A DNA stretch of 64,000 nucleotides, from the NCBI RefSeq assembly GCF_000308635.1, contig NZ_BAGD01000281.1, positions 124,001 to 188,000 on the forward strand. The letters run 5' to 3'. Below, piece after piece: positions 22,897 through 30,903 of this stretch (positions are counted from its first letter, which is position 1; every line of letters starts with the position of its first letter). Under the pieces are notes generated by a model. That model did not search any database. It saw only the letters and a program-made list of their open reading frames with translations, and was not told where the DNA came from. The position numbers and the translations under genes are program-made. The stretch comes from Nocardia otitidiscaviarum NBRC 14405. Its GTDB lineage: Bacteria > Actinomycetota > Actinomycetes > Mycobacteriales > Mycobacteriaceae.

Positions 22897-24486
22897 GTGT
22901 TCGGAAGGCTCGGTGTGGTTTCGCGGTTGGGGCGCAGCAGATTTCCGTGGCTAGTCGCCCTCGTGGCGGTGCTGGCCGGGCTGGGTGCGGTGCCCGTGCC
23001 CGCCGCGGCCGACGCCGTCGACAACCATGTCGACGAGCTGGCCGAGGCGGCGGAAACACCGGTGCTGCACTGGAACGACTGCGGTGACGGGTTCGAGTGC
23101 GCGAGCGCGACGGTGCCGCTGGACTACCACCGTCCGCGCGACGAGGGCATCGAACTGGCCGTGATCAAACTGCCCGCCGCGGATCCGGATGCCCGAATCG
23201 GCACCCTGTTCGTCAATTTCGGCGGTCCCGGCGCGTCCGGCGTCGATCGACTGCGGGAACGGGCTCGCTGGCCCTGGCTGTTCTCCGCGGAGCTGCGGGC
23301 GCGCTTCGACATCGTCTCGTGGGACCCGCGGGCGGTGGCGCGCAGCGCGGCGGCACGGTGTTTTCCGAATACCGATGCGCAGCTGGCATTTCTGGGTGCG
23401 TTCCCGGATATGCCCGGAGATGCGGCGGGCGAGGCCGAATTCTATTCCTACAACCGGGAATTCGCCGAGCGCTGTGCGCGATCGGCGGGCCCGATACTGC
23501 GCCACGCCTCGACCGCCGATACCGCGCGGGACCTGGAACTGCTGCGGCGGGCCGTCGGTGAGCCGCGACTGACCTACCACGGCATCTCCTACGGCACCCT
23601 GCTCGGCGCCACCTACGCCAACATGTTCCCCGGACGTGTCCGGGCCCTGGTGTTCGACGGCTCCATGGACTTCCAGGGCAGCGTCACCGGCCACGGGACC
23701 CAGGGGACCACCGTTCCGCTGGACGCCCGCCAGGACGTGGCCACCGGTATCGCGGAGACCTTCGACGCCTTCCTGCGGCAATGCGCGCAGGCGGGATCGA
23801 ACTGCGCCTTCTCCGCAGGGTTCCCCGGACTCAAGTGGCGGTTGATCGCCGAACGGGCGCGCTTCGCGCCCATCCAGTTGAACGGGTACACGTGGACGTA
23901 CTCCGCCATCGTCAATGCGGCGTCGGACCTTTCGCGCCCGTCCACCTATCCCGAGCTGGCCGAACTGCTGCAGTCGCTGTTCGACGCGGTGTTCGGGCTG
24001 CCGGGCATCGCGCCGGTCTCCGGCGGGGCGAACTACACCGGCAATCGTACGGAGGCGTTCTTCACAACCCAGTGCGCCGACAGCACGGTACCCACCGATC
24101 TCGCGGTGTACAGCCGCGCCGCCGTCACCGAGGACCGGCGGGTGCCCTACTTCGGCCGGATCGGCGTCTTCGACATGATGGCCTGCGCGTTCTGGCAGGC
24201 ACAGGACGCCGACCGCTACACCGGCCCCTGGAACCGCCGGACCGCCGCCCCGATCCTGGTGCTCAACAGCCGCTTCGACCCGGCCACGCCGCTGGCGGGC
24301 GCGTACGCGGGAGCCGCGCAACTGGCCGACGCCCGCGTCGTGGTGGTCGAGGGGACGGGCCACAGCAGCATGTACGTGCCCAGCACCTGTGCCGAACGGG
24401 TGAAGCGGGAGTATCTGTTCACCGGCGAACTGCCTCCGGCGGACACCCGATGCGAGATGGACCGGTCGCCGTTCGATCCGGCCTGA
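22897..24486 (+). CDS. secreted alpha/beta hydrolase, tripeptidyl-aminopeptidase-like
   Basis: A 529-residue exported hydrolase of the SCO7095/TAP-like family (abhydrolase_1 plus TAP C-terminal domain). Signal peptide: WLVALVAVLAGLGAVPVPAAADA. Catalytic triad candidates are Ser231 in HGISYGT, the Asp in NSRFDPATP and the His in GTGHSSM. The oxyanion-hole motif is NFGGPGASG. It probably removes N-terminal peptides outside the cell. GTG 22897 opens the frame; GTG 22915 has GGAAGG six bases upstream and may be the true start. It converges with the transporter operon with one base between stops. Confidence 0.88.
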   Translation: MFGRLGVVSRLGRSRFPWLVALVAVLAGLGAVPVPAAADAVDNHVDELAEAAETPVLHWNDCGDGFECASATVPLDYHRPRDEGIELAVIKLPAADPDARIGTLFVNFGGPGASGVDRLRERARWPWLFSAELRARFDIVSWDPRAVARSAAARCFPNTDAQLAFLGAFPDMPGDAAGEAEFYSYNREFAERCARSAGPILRHASTADTARDLELLRRAVGEPRLTYHGISYGTLLGATYANMFPGRVRALVFDGSMDFQGSVTGHGTQGTTVPLDARQDVATGIAETFDAFLRQCAQAGSNCAFSAGFPGLKWRLIAERARFAPIQLNGYTWTYSAIVNAASDLSRPSTYPELAELLQSLFDAVFGLPGIAPVSGGANYTGNRTEAFFTTQCADSTVPTDLAVYSRAAVTEDRRVPYFGRIGVFDMMACAFWQAQDADRYTGPWNRRTAAPILVLNSRFDPATPLAGAYAGAAQLADARVVVVEGTGHSSMYVPSTCAERVKREYLFTGELPPADTRCEMDRSPFDPA

Positions 24487-24487
24487 C

Positions 24488-25471
24488 TCACCCGATGGTG
24501 ACGAATCCCCGCTCCGCCATCCACTCGCGCGCCACCTGCGCCGGTTCGCGGCCCTCCACATCCACCTGCCGGTTCAATTCGGTGATGGTCTCGCTGGTGA
24601 GCAGTCGCGAGATCGGGGTCAGCACCTCGATCACCTCCGGATGCGCCGTGGCGAAATCCTCCCGCATGACCAGGGCCGCATTGTATTTCGGGAAGAATCC
24701 GCGATCGTCGGTGAGCAGCCGCAGATCCAGTGCGGGAATACGGCCGTCGGTGGCGGCGACGGAGCCGAAGCGGCACTGGCGGGCATCGGCGACGGCCTGA
24801 TAGACGAGCGCGTCCTGCACGATCTGCTTCGGCACCCGACCGGCGTCGATGCCGTAGGTGCGCGTCATGCCCGGGAAGCCGTCTTGGCGCACATTGAATT
24901 CGGTGCCGACACAGGTGGCGGCAGCGGCCGGATCGGCGGCGACCAGCGCCGCGTAGTCGGACAGGGTCCGCACCCCGGTCTCCTCGGCCGTACGGGCGCT
25001 GGTCGCGATGGCATAGGTATTGTTCATGGGAGCCATTGCCGCCCAGACCATTCCGTGTGCGGCCAGATCGGCGTCCCGCACCGCCTCGAACTGCTCCCGG
25101 GACCCCGGCACCGGGGTCTCGTTGCCCAGGTAGTTGATCCAGCCCGTCCCGGTGTAGTCGTAGGCGATATCGATCTGCCCGCGCTCCTGCGCGGCGCGCA
25201 GACTGTTGGAGCCGACGATATTGGTGAGGTCGCGCACCTGTGCCCCGGCCGCGGAGAGCGCGAACTCGATGAGGTACCCGAGCACGATCTGCTCGGTGAA
25301 GTCCTTGGAGCCGACCGTGATCGCCACCCCGTCCAGTGCGGGAACCGGCTGAACAGAGCCTGGCTCGACGCGCAGCGGCACCGCGCTACCCGCCTCCAGG
25401 CCGCAGGCCGCCGCCAACATTCCGATGGCGAGCAGCACGGCCGTGCAGCCGCGCCGGATCCGACCGTTCAC
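24488..25471 (-). CDS. proX: glycine-betaine/osmoprotectant ABC substrate-binding lipoprotein
   Basis: A 327-residue OpuAC/ProX-type lipoprotein: lipobox LAAAC with Cys23, VGSKDFTEQIVLGYLIEFAL, IDIAYDYTGTGWINYLG and FFPKYNAALVMR. These are the hallmarks of the choline/betaine/carnitine binding protein of OpuC-type systems. GTG 25471 shares GTGA with the preceding permease stop. Last gene in the four-gene operon. It would bind a quaternary ammonium compatible solute at the cell surface. Confidence 0.9.
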   Translation of the reverse strand: MNGRIRRGCTAVLLAIGMLAAACGLEAGSAVPLRVEPGSVQPVPALDGVAITVGSKDFTEQIVLGYLIEFALSAAGAQVRDLTNIVGSNSLRAAQERGQIDIAYDYTGTGWINYLGNETPVPGSREQFEAVRDADLAAHGMVWAAMAPMNNTYAIATSARTAEETGVRTLSDYAALVAADPAAAATCVGTEFNVRQDGFPGMTRTYGIDAGRVPKQIVQDALVYQAVADARQCRFGSVAATDGRIPALDLRLLTDDRGFFPKYNAALVMREDFATAHPEVIEVLTPISRLLTSETITELNRQVDVEGREPAQVAREWMAERGFVTIG

Positions 25472-26217
25472 CGCAACCCCCTCGGGCCGAGGAACCGCTC
25501 GGCCAGCGCCCCCAGCCAGTCGATGAACAGGGCGAGCGCCACCGTCAGCAGCGCGCCCACCCAGAGCGTCACATTGTCGCGCAGCTTGTAGCCGGTATCG
25601 ATGAGGATGCCCAGCCCGCCCGCGCTCACCAGGAACGACAGGGTGGCGGTGCCCACCGCCAGCACCAGCGAGGTGCGCAGTCCCGCCAGAATGTAGGGCA
25701 CGGCGAGCGGGAATTCGATGCGCCGCAGCACCGTCGCCGCCGACATGCCCTGGCCGCGACCCGCGTCGACGATCGCCGGATCGACCTCGTCGTAGCCCAG
25801 GATCGTATTGCGCAGCACCGGCAGCAGTGACAGCAGCACGATGGGGGCGACCCCGATCCAGAAGCCGGTGGTGCGGGTGATCAGATAGAACAGCACGATG
25901 AGGCCGATGGCCGGGGCCGCCGCGCCGATATTCGCCAGACCGACGAACAGCGGTGTGAGACGCCGGAATCGGGGGCGGGTGAGCAGGGTGCCCAGCGGTA
26001 CCGCGATCACGACGACGATCGCGACCACGGTGACGGTGATGAGAACGTGCTGTCGGGTGACGGTGGCGATATTGTCGGCGGTGAGGCTGGCCCGCTGCGT
26101 GGCCGTGAGGTCGCGCGCGAAGGCCCACACCAGAACTCCCGCGCTCAGCAGCACCGCGAGCAGCGGCTGCGCCACCAGCCGGATGCGTTCGGCGCGCCGC
26201 TCGGCCCGCGCGGTCAC
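25468..26217 (-). CDS. osmoprotectant ABC transporter permease (ProW/OpuCD-like)
   Basis: A 249-residue permease with about six membrane segments and the BPD_transp_1 coupling loop VDPAIVDAGRGQGMSAATVL RRIEFPLA-type EAA region near residue 140. Further family markers are PLGTLLTRPRFR and GLGILIDTGY. It starts at GTG 26217, overlapping the ATPase stop by 4 bp. With the second permease (27388-28038) it forms the membrane pore of the compatible-solute importer. Confidence 0.9.
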   Translation of the reverse strand: MTARAERRAERIRLVAQPLLAVLLSAGVLVWAFARDLTATQRASLTADNIATVTRQHVLITVTVVAIVVVIAVPLGTLLTRPRFRRLTPLFVGLANIGAAAPAIGLIVLFYLITRTTGFWIGVAPIVLLSLLPVLRNTILGYDEVDPAIVDAGRGQGMSAATVLRRIEFPLAVPYILAGLRTSLVLAVGTATLSFLVSAGGLGILIDTGYKLRDNVTLWVGALLTVALALFIDWLGALAERFLGPRGLR

Positions 26218-27395
26218 GCCGAATCTCCCGCGTCCGCGCGCGCGTGCGCGGTCCGGATGGCGGACAGGTGCGCGACCAGCGTGTCGATGGTGATCAGACC
26301 GGCGTAGGCGCCGCGGCGGCCGGTGACGACGGCATTGGCGGTGCTGTCGGCGAGCAGCGCCTCCAGTGCCTCCTGCAAGGTGGACCGCAGCGAAACCGCC
26401 TCGCCCACCGGCGTTCCCACCTCCCGCAGTGAGGTCGCGTGCGCGAGCTGGGGGAGGGTGACCCAGCGCAGCGGGCGGCTGTGGTCGTCGAGAATCAGCC
26501 CGAAGTCGCGCTGACCCCTGGTGAGTGTCTCGCGCAGCAGGTCGACCGAGGAGCTCTCCACCACGGTGGGGCAGTCGCCCAGCCCGACGTCGGCGACCCG
26601 GGTGAGGGTGAGCTGTTTGAGCGCCGCGTCCGCGCCCACGAACCCGGCCACGGTCTCGTCGGCCGGTTCGGCCAGGATCGCGGCCGGGGTGTCGTACTGC
26701 AGGATGCGGGATCGGTTGCCCAGCACCGCGATACGGTCGCCGAGCTTGACCGCCTCGTTGAAGTCGTGGGTGACGAAGACGATGGTCTTGCGCAATTCGG
26801 CTTGCAGCCGCAGCAATTCGTCCTGGAGCAGGCCGCGGGTGATGGGGTCGACCGCGCCGAACGGCTCGTCCATGAGCAGCACCGGCGGATCGGCGGCCAG
26901 CGCCCGCGCCACCCCGACCCGCTGCTGCTGACCGCCCGACAGCTGGCGCGGATAGCGATCGCGGAAGGTGCCCGGATCGAGCCCCACCAGCTCGAGCATC
27001 TCGTCGACGCGCGCGGCGATGCGGGCGCGATCCCAGCCGACGAGGCCGGGGACGGTGGCCACATTCCGCGCCACCGTGAGATGCGGGAACAGTCCGGCCT
27101 GCTGGATGGAGTAGCCGATGCCGCGCCGCAACCGGTCCGGGTTCACCGCCGCGGTGTCGCGCCCGTCGATGGTGATGGTGCCCGAACTGGGTTCGATGAG
27201 CCGGTTGATCATGCGCATGGTGGTGGTCTTGCCACAGCCCGACGGCCCCACCAGCACCACCGTCTCCCCGGCCGGAATGGTCATGGAGACCCGGTCCACC
27301 GCCGGATCACGCTGGCCCGGATAGTGTTTGGTGACGGCGTCGAGCACGATCTCGGCCCCGGAGACGGCCGGTTCGACGCTGCTGGTGTCAGGCAC
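26214..27395 (-). CDS. proV: glycine-betaine ABC transporter ATP-binding protein with CBS pair
   Basis: A 393-residue ProV/OpuCA-type ATPase. Walker A GPSGCGKTT, Q-loop GYSIQQAGLFPHL, signature LSGGQQQRVGVARAL, Walker B VLLMDEPFGAVDP and switch HDFNEA. After the ATPase domain (to about 240) the protein continues into a CBS-like pair to 393 (RPLRWVTLPQLAHATSL, ANAVVTGRRGAYAGLITIDTLVAHL), which in OpuA senses ionic strength or nucleotides. It starts at GTG 27395, overlapping the upstream permease gene by 8 bp. Confidence 0.92.
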   Translation of the reverse strand: MPDTSSVEPAVSGAEIVLDAVTKHYPGQRDPAVDRVSMTIPAGETVVLVGPSGCGKTTTMRMINRLIEPSSGTITIDGRDTAAVNPDRLRRGIGYSIQQAGLFPHLTVARNVATVPGLVGWDRARIAARVDEMLELVGLDPGTFRDRYPRQLSGGQQQRVGVARALAADPPVLLMDEPFGAVDPITRGLLQDELLRLQAELRKTIVFVTHDFNEAVKLGDRIAVLGNRSRILQYDTPAAILAEPADETVAGFVGADAALKQLTLTRVADVGLGDCPTVVESSSVDLLRETLTRGQRDFGLILDDHSRPLRWVTLPQLAHATSLREVGTPVGEAVSLRSTLQEALEALLADSTANAVVTGRRGAYAGLITIDTLVAHLSAIRTAHARADAGDSA

Positions 27396-28038
27396 GGATA
27401 CCCCCGGAAGTGGTCAGTCGCCCGGTGAGGACGAGGAGTGCGTCGAGCAGCAGGGCCAGGACCACGATGAGCACCGTGCCGGTGAGCGCCTGCGGCACCG
27501 CCGTCGGCGTGCCCAGCCGGGCCAGTCCCGAGAAGATGAGATTGCCCAGGCCGGGACCCTTGGCGTAGGCGGCGATAGCGAGAATCCCCATGATCATCTG
27601 GGTGCTGACCCGCATGCCCGCGAGAATGGCGGGCCAGGCCAGCGGCAGTTCGATTCGCGTCAGCACCCGCAGCCGGTTCATCCCCACGCCCCGCGCGGCA
27701 TCGGTCACCGCCGGATCCACCGCGGACAACCCGACGATGGTGTTGCGCAGGATCGGCAGCAGCGCGTACAGCACCAGCGCGGTGATGGTGGGCGGAACCC
27801 CAAGGCCCAGAACGGGAATCAGTATCCCGAGCAGTGCGAACGACGGAATGGTCAGGATGATGCTCGCGGTGGCGGTCGCCGCCGCCGACCCCAGCGGGCT
27901 GCGGTGCACCAGCGCCCCGATCAGCACCGCCACCACCGAGGCGATGGCGATGGCCTGCACCACCGCGGAGACGTGCAGATACGAATCCGTCATCAGCTGA
28001 TGGCGATGGTCGACGATATAGCTCCACAGGGTGTCCAG
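27388..28038 (-). CDS. osmoprotectant ABC transporter permease, probable CTG start
   Basis: A BPD_transp_1 permease with VQAIAIASVVAVLIGALVHR, AVDPAVTDAARGVGMNRLRV (EAA loop) and GPGLGNLIFSGLA. The first ATG (27993) would cut the protein to 201 residues. Fifteen in-frame codons upstream encode LDTLWSYIVDHRHQL, matching the conserved N-terminus of OpuCB-type permeases, and begin with CTG 28038 just after an in-frame TGA. GGGAGGGG sits 6 bases before that CTG. No ATG, GTG or TTG exists in the extension. First gene of the operon. Confidence 0.85.
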   Translation of the reverse strand: MDTLWSYIVDHRHQLMTDSYLHVSAVVQAIAIASVVAVLIGALVHRSPLGSAAATATASIILTIPSFALLGILIPVLGLGVPPTITALVLYALLPILRNTIVGLSAVDPAVTDAARGVGMNRLRVLTRIELPLAWPAILAGMRVSTQMIMGILAIAAYAKGPGLGNLIFSGLARLGTPTAVPQALTGTVLIVVLALLLDALLVLTGRLTTSGGIRA

Positions 28039-28124
28039 TGCTCACCCCTCCCACTGGTCGGTGTCGCGGCCGAGCATAGTGGGGAAACCGCGACGCCCGG
28101 GGATTTCGCCGGACACCGTCGCAC

Positions 28125-28305
28125 CGACGCCGACTGACCGAACGGTATGGTCTGACCCGACGCAGGGAACACCGGTGCGAATCCGGGGCTGTCCCGCAAC
28201 TGTCACCGAGGAGCGATCCGCCGAGTACGGCCACGACCTGCCCAGGTTGGAAGGCCGGTGGGGAGCGTCGATCCGGGAGCCAGGATACCTGCGCCAGCGG
28301 TACGG
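28125..28305 (+). ncRNA. cobalamin (B12) riboswitch
   Basis: The conserved core is visible: GGGAACACCGGTGCGAATCC at 28164-28183, then GCTGTCCCGCAACTGT at 28188-28203, and the B12 box AGCCAGGATACCTGC at 28278-28292. Order and spacing match the AdoCbl riboswitch. It lies 5' of a peptide/nickel-type ABC transporter gene starting at 28328. The box is close to the Shine-Dalgarno (28318-28321), compatible with translational repression when cobalamin is plentiful. Outer limits are approximate. Confidence 0.93.
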
Positions 28306-28327
28306 GATCACACCCACGAGGATGGCA

Positions 28328-29923
28328 ATGAACAACTACACATCAGCCCGGCCCGGCTTCGGTCGCCGGCGTTTTCTGCTCGGCGGCATGGGCGCACTCG
28401 GCGCGGTCGCGCTGGGCGGCACCGGCATGCTCACGGGCTGCGGCAGCGAGACCGCTCCGGCGGGCGCACCGGATGGGCCACCGCGCCCGGGCGGGCGGCT
28501 GCGGTCGGTGATCGCGGGCCGCTCCGCGACCTCCGATGTGCTCGATCCGCACCAGGCGGGTAGTTCGGCGGGCGGCGCGGTCTCGAAGAACGTGTGGGAC
28601 AAGCTGGTCGCGTACAACAACGACCTGACCCTGCGCTACCGACTCGCGGAGTCGCTGGAACCCAACGCCGACGGCAGCCAGTGGCGGATCCGGCTGCGCC
28701 CCGGGGTGGTCTTCAGCGATGGCACGCCGCTGACCTCGCGGGATGTGCTGTGGAGTTTCGAGCGCATGCTGGATCCGGCCAAGAAGTCCTCCGGTGACCT
28801 CGCGGCGGTCGACATGTCCCGCAGCCGCGCCGAGGGCGACCTCGACGTGCTGGTGGCGATGAAAACCCCGCTGGCCGACTTCGGTTCGGTGCTGGCGGGC
28901 TGGTACTGCTACATCGTCAAGGACGGCACCGGCGTCATCGACGGCTCCGTACTGCCGGTGGGCACCGGTCCGTTCGCACTGGAACGCTGGTCGCCCGGCG
29001 ACCGGACGCTGCTGCGCCGCAACGAACGCTACTGGGACGGGCGTCCCCTGCTCGACGAGGTGGAGATCATCCAGATCGCCGAGACCGAGGCGCGGGTGAA
29101 CGCCTTCCTGTCCGGGGAAGCCGATGTGGTGCACGAGATCTCGTACCTCCAGGCGCGCACGCTGTCCAGCGATCCCGACACCACCGTGGTGGTGCCGCCC
29201 GCGGGACTGATGGGCGCGTTCCAGATGCGGGTGGACACACCGCCTTTCGACGATGTGCGGGTGCGGCAGGCGATGCGTCTGGCGGTGGACCGGCAGGCCA
29301 TGGTCGACGCGGTGTACTACGGCTACGCCGAGGTCGGCAATGACATCTACGGCAAGGGAGCGCCGTTCTACCACGACGGACTGCCGCAGCGCTCCTACGA
29401 TCCGGACCGCGCGCGAGAACTGCTGCGCGCGGCGGGCAAGGAGAATCTGACTGTCACCCTGCCCACCGCCGACGGCACACCGGGCATGCTCGAATCGGCC
29501 ACGCTCTTCGCCGAGCAGGCCAAGGCCGCGGGCATCACCATCAACCTGGAGTCGGTTCCGGCCGACACCTATTTCTCGCAGGTCAGCGGTAAAGCACCGC
29601 TGTCGCATATCGGTTGGTGGAACTACAGTCTCGACTACTTCTACGGCCAGACCATGACCAGCGGCTCACCGAGCAACGGCACCGGCTGGCGGCGGCCCGA
29701 GTGGGACGCCACCTTCGCGCAGGCCCGCGCCGCCATGGATCCGCGGCGGCGCGCGGCGCTGTATCGCGAACTCCAGGAAGAGCTCTGGAACGAGGGCGGC
29801 TACATCCTGCACAGCTTCGCCAAACGTCCCGACGCGGCCAAGAACTACGTCGGCGGCGTGCGCGACGGCGTGCCCGGCACCGACGACTGGGCCAACTACG
29901 CCACCACCTGGCTCGCCACCTAG
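28328..29923 (+). CDS. ABC transporter substrate-binding lipoprotein (peptide/nickel SBP_bac_5 type), B12-regulated
   Basis: A 531-residue SBP_bac_5 protein. The N-terminus RRRFLLGGMGALGAV is a Tat signal, ending in lipobox LTGC with Cys38, so it is a Tat-exported lipoprotein. Mature-domain markers: LDPHQAGSSAGGAVSKNVWDKL, VFSDGTPLTSRDVLWSFERML and RQAMRLAVDRQAMVD. GAGG at 28318-28321 is 6 bases before ATG 28328; ATG 28322 is too close. The upstream cobalamin riboswitch implies a role in B12 economy: uptake of corrinoid, precursor, cobalt or nickel chelate. The ligand is inferred from regulation, not sequence. Confidence 0.9.
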   Translation: MNNYTSARPGFGRRRFLLGGMGALGAVALGGTGMLTGCGSETAPAGAPDGPPRPGGRLRSVIAGRSATSDVLDPHQAGSSAGGAVSKNVWDKLVAYNNDLTLRYRLAESLEPNADGSQWRIRLRPGVVFSDGTPLTSRDVLWSFERMLDPAKKSSGDLAAVDMSRSRAEGDLDVLVAMKTPLADFGSVLAGWYCYIVKDGTGVIDGSVLPVGTGPFALERWSPGDRTLLRRNERYWDGRPLLDEVEIIQIAETEARVNAFLSGEADVVHEISYLQARTLSSDPDTTVVVPPAGLMGAFQMRVDTPPFDDVRVRQAMRLAVDRQAMVDAVYYGYAEVGNDIYGKGAPFYHDGLPQRSYDPDRARELLRAAGKENLTVTLPTADGTPGMLESATLFAEQAKAAGITINLESVPADTYFSQVSGKAPLSHIGWWNYSLDYFYGQTMTSGSPSNGTGWRRPEWDATFAQARAAMDPRRRAALYRELQEELWNEGGYILHSFAKRPDAAKNYVGGVRDGVPGTDDWANYATTWLAT

Positions 29924-29925
29924 GC

Positions 29926-30903
29926 ATGCTCGGCTATCTGGCACGGCGCGTCGGCGGCGGTCTCGGAGTGCTGCTCGCCGTCGCGCTCGCGGTGTTCGGC
30001 CTGTTCGAATCGCTGGATTCGGATGCGGCCACGGTGAAACTGTCGCGCACCGGCGGCGGTGACCCCACCCCGGAGCAGTTGGCCGCGGTGCGCGCCGAAC
30101 TCGGGCTGGACCGGCCCGCGCCGGTGCGCTTCGTGGCGTGGCTGACCGGCTTCGTCCGCGGTGACTTCGGGACCTCGCTCATCTCGGGACGGCCGGTGGA
30201 CGAGGTGCTGCTCGGCCGGGTGGCCAATAGCGCCACCCTGGCGGCCATCACCGTCGCGCTGCTGATTCCACTCGCCCTGACACTCGGACTGCTGGCGGGA
30301 GCGCGGGTCGGGTCCCGCACCGATCGGCTGATCAGCACGGCGGCGCTGGCCGCGGAATCGGTGCCGTCCTTCGTCTTCGGCGTCCTGCTGGTGGCGACCG
30401 TATCGCTGTCGCTGCGGCTGCTGCCCGCGGTATCGCTGCTGCCGACCGGCGCGAGCCCGTGGAGTCGCCCGGAGATTCTGGTGCTGCCGGTGCTGTGCCT
30501 GTTGATCGGACTCTCGCCGCATCCGGTGCGGCTGGTGCGGGCGCAGACCGCGGAGGTCATGTCCCGGCCCTTCGTTCGGACCGCGCGGCTCAATGGCATT
30601 CGCGGGCCGGGACTGCTGCTGCGGCATGTCGCGCCCAATGCGGTGTCGGCGTCGATTCAACCGCTCGCCGGATCGGTGGTCGGGCTGATCGGCGGAATCG
30701 CCGTGGTGGAAACGCTGTTCAGCTATCCGGGCCTGTCCCAGGAGCTGCTGCGCGCCATCGAGGCCAGGGACTTCCCGTTCGTGCAGTCGGCGGCCGTGCT
30801 GCTGGCCGCGGTCGGTATCGGGGTCTATCTGGTCGCGGATCTGCTCACCTTGATGGTGAGTCCGAAGGTGCGGCACCTGGCCGTCGCGGGGGAATCGTCA
30901 TGA
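29926..30903 (+). CDS. ABC transporter permease (DppB-like)
   Basis: A 325-residue DppB/NikB-type permease: opens MLGYLARRVGGGLGVLLAVAL, contains ELGLDRPAPVRFVAWLTGFVRGDFGTSL (family signature), the coupling loop SRPFVRTARLNGIRGPGLLL and ETLFSYPGLSQELLRAIEARDF. ATG 29926 is 2 bp after the binding-protein stop; its own stop overlaps the next start (ATGA). The segment between the first helix and residue 40 is shorter and more polar than usual. Membrane subunit of the B12-regulated importer. Confidence 0.9.
   Translation: MLGYLARRVGGGLGVLLAVALAVFGLFESLDSDAATVKLSRTGGGDPTPEQLAAVRAELGLDRPAPVRFVAWLTGFVRGDFGTSLISGRPVDEVLLGRVANSATLAAITVALLIPLALTLGLLAGARVGSRTDRLISTAALAAESVPSFVFGVLLVATVSLSLRLLPAVSLLPTGASPWSRPEILVLPVLCLLIGLSPHPVRLVRAQTAEVMSRPFVRTARLNGIRGPGLLLRHVAPNAVSASIQPLAGSVVGLIGGIAVVETLFSYPGLSQELLRAIEARDFPFVQSAAVLLAAVGIGVYLVADLLTLMVSPKVRHLAVAGESS

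Noticed and set aside
26439-27428. 329-codon plus-strand frame inside proV
   Set aside because: Antisense to a complete ABC ATPase with all motifs.
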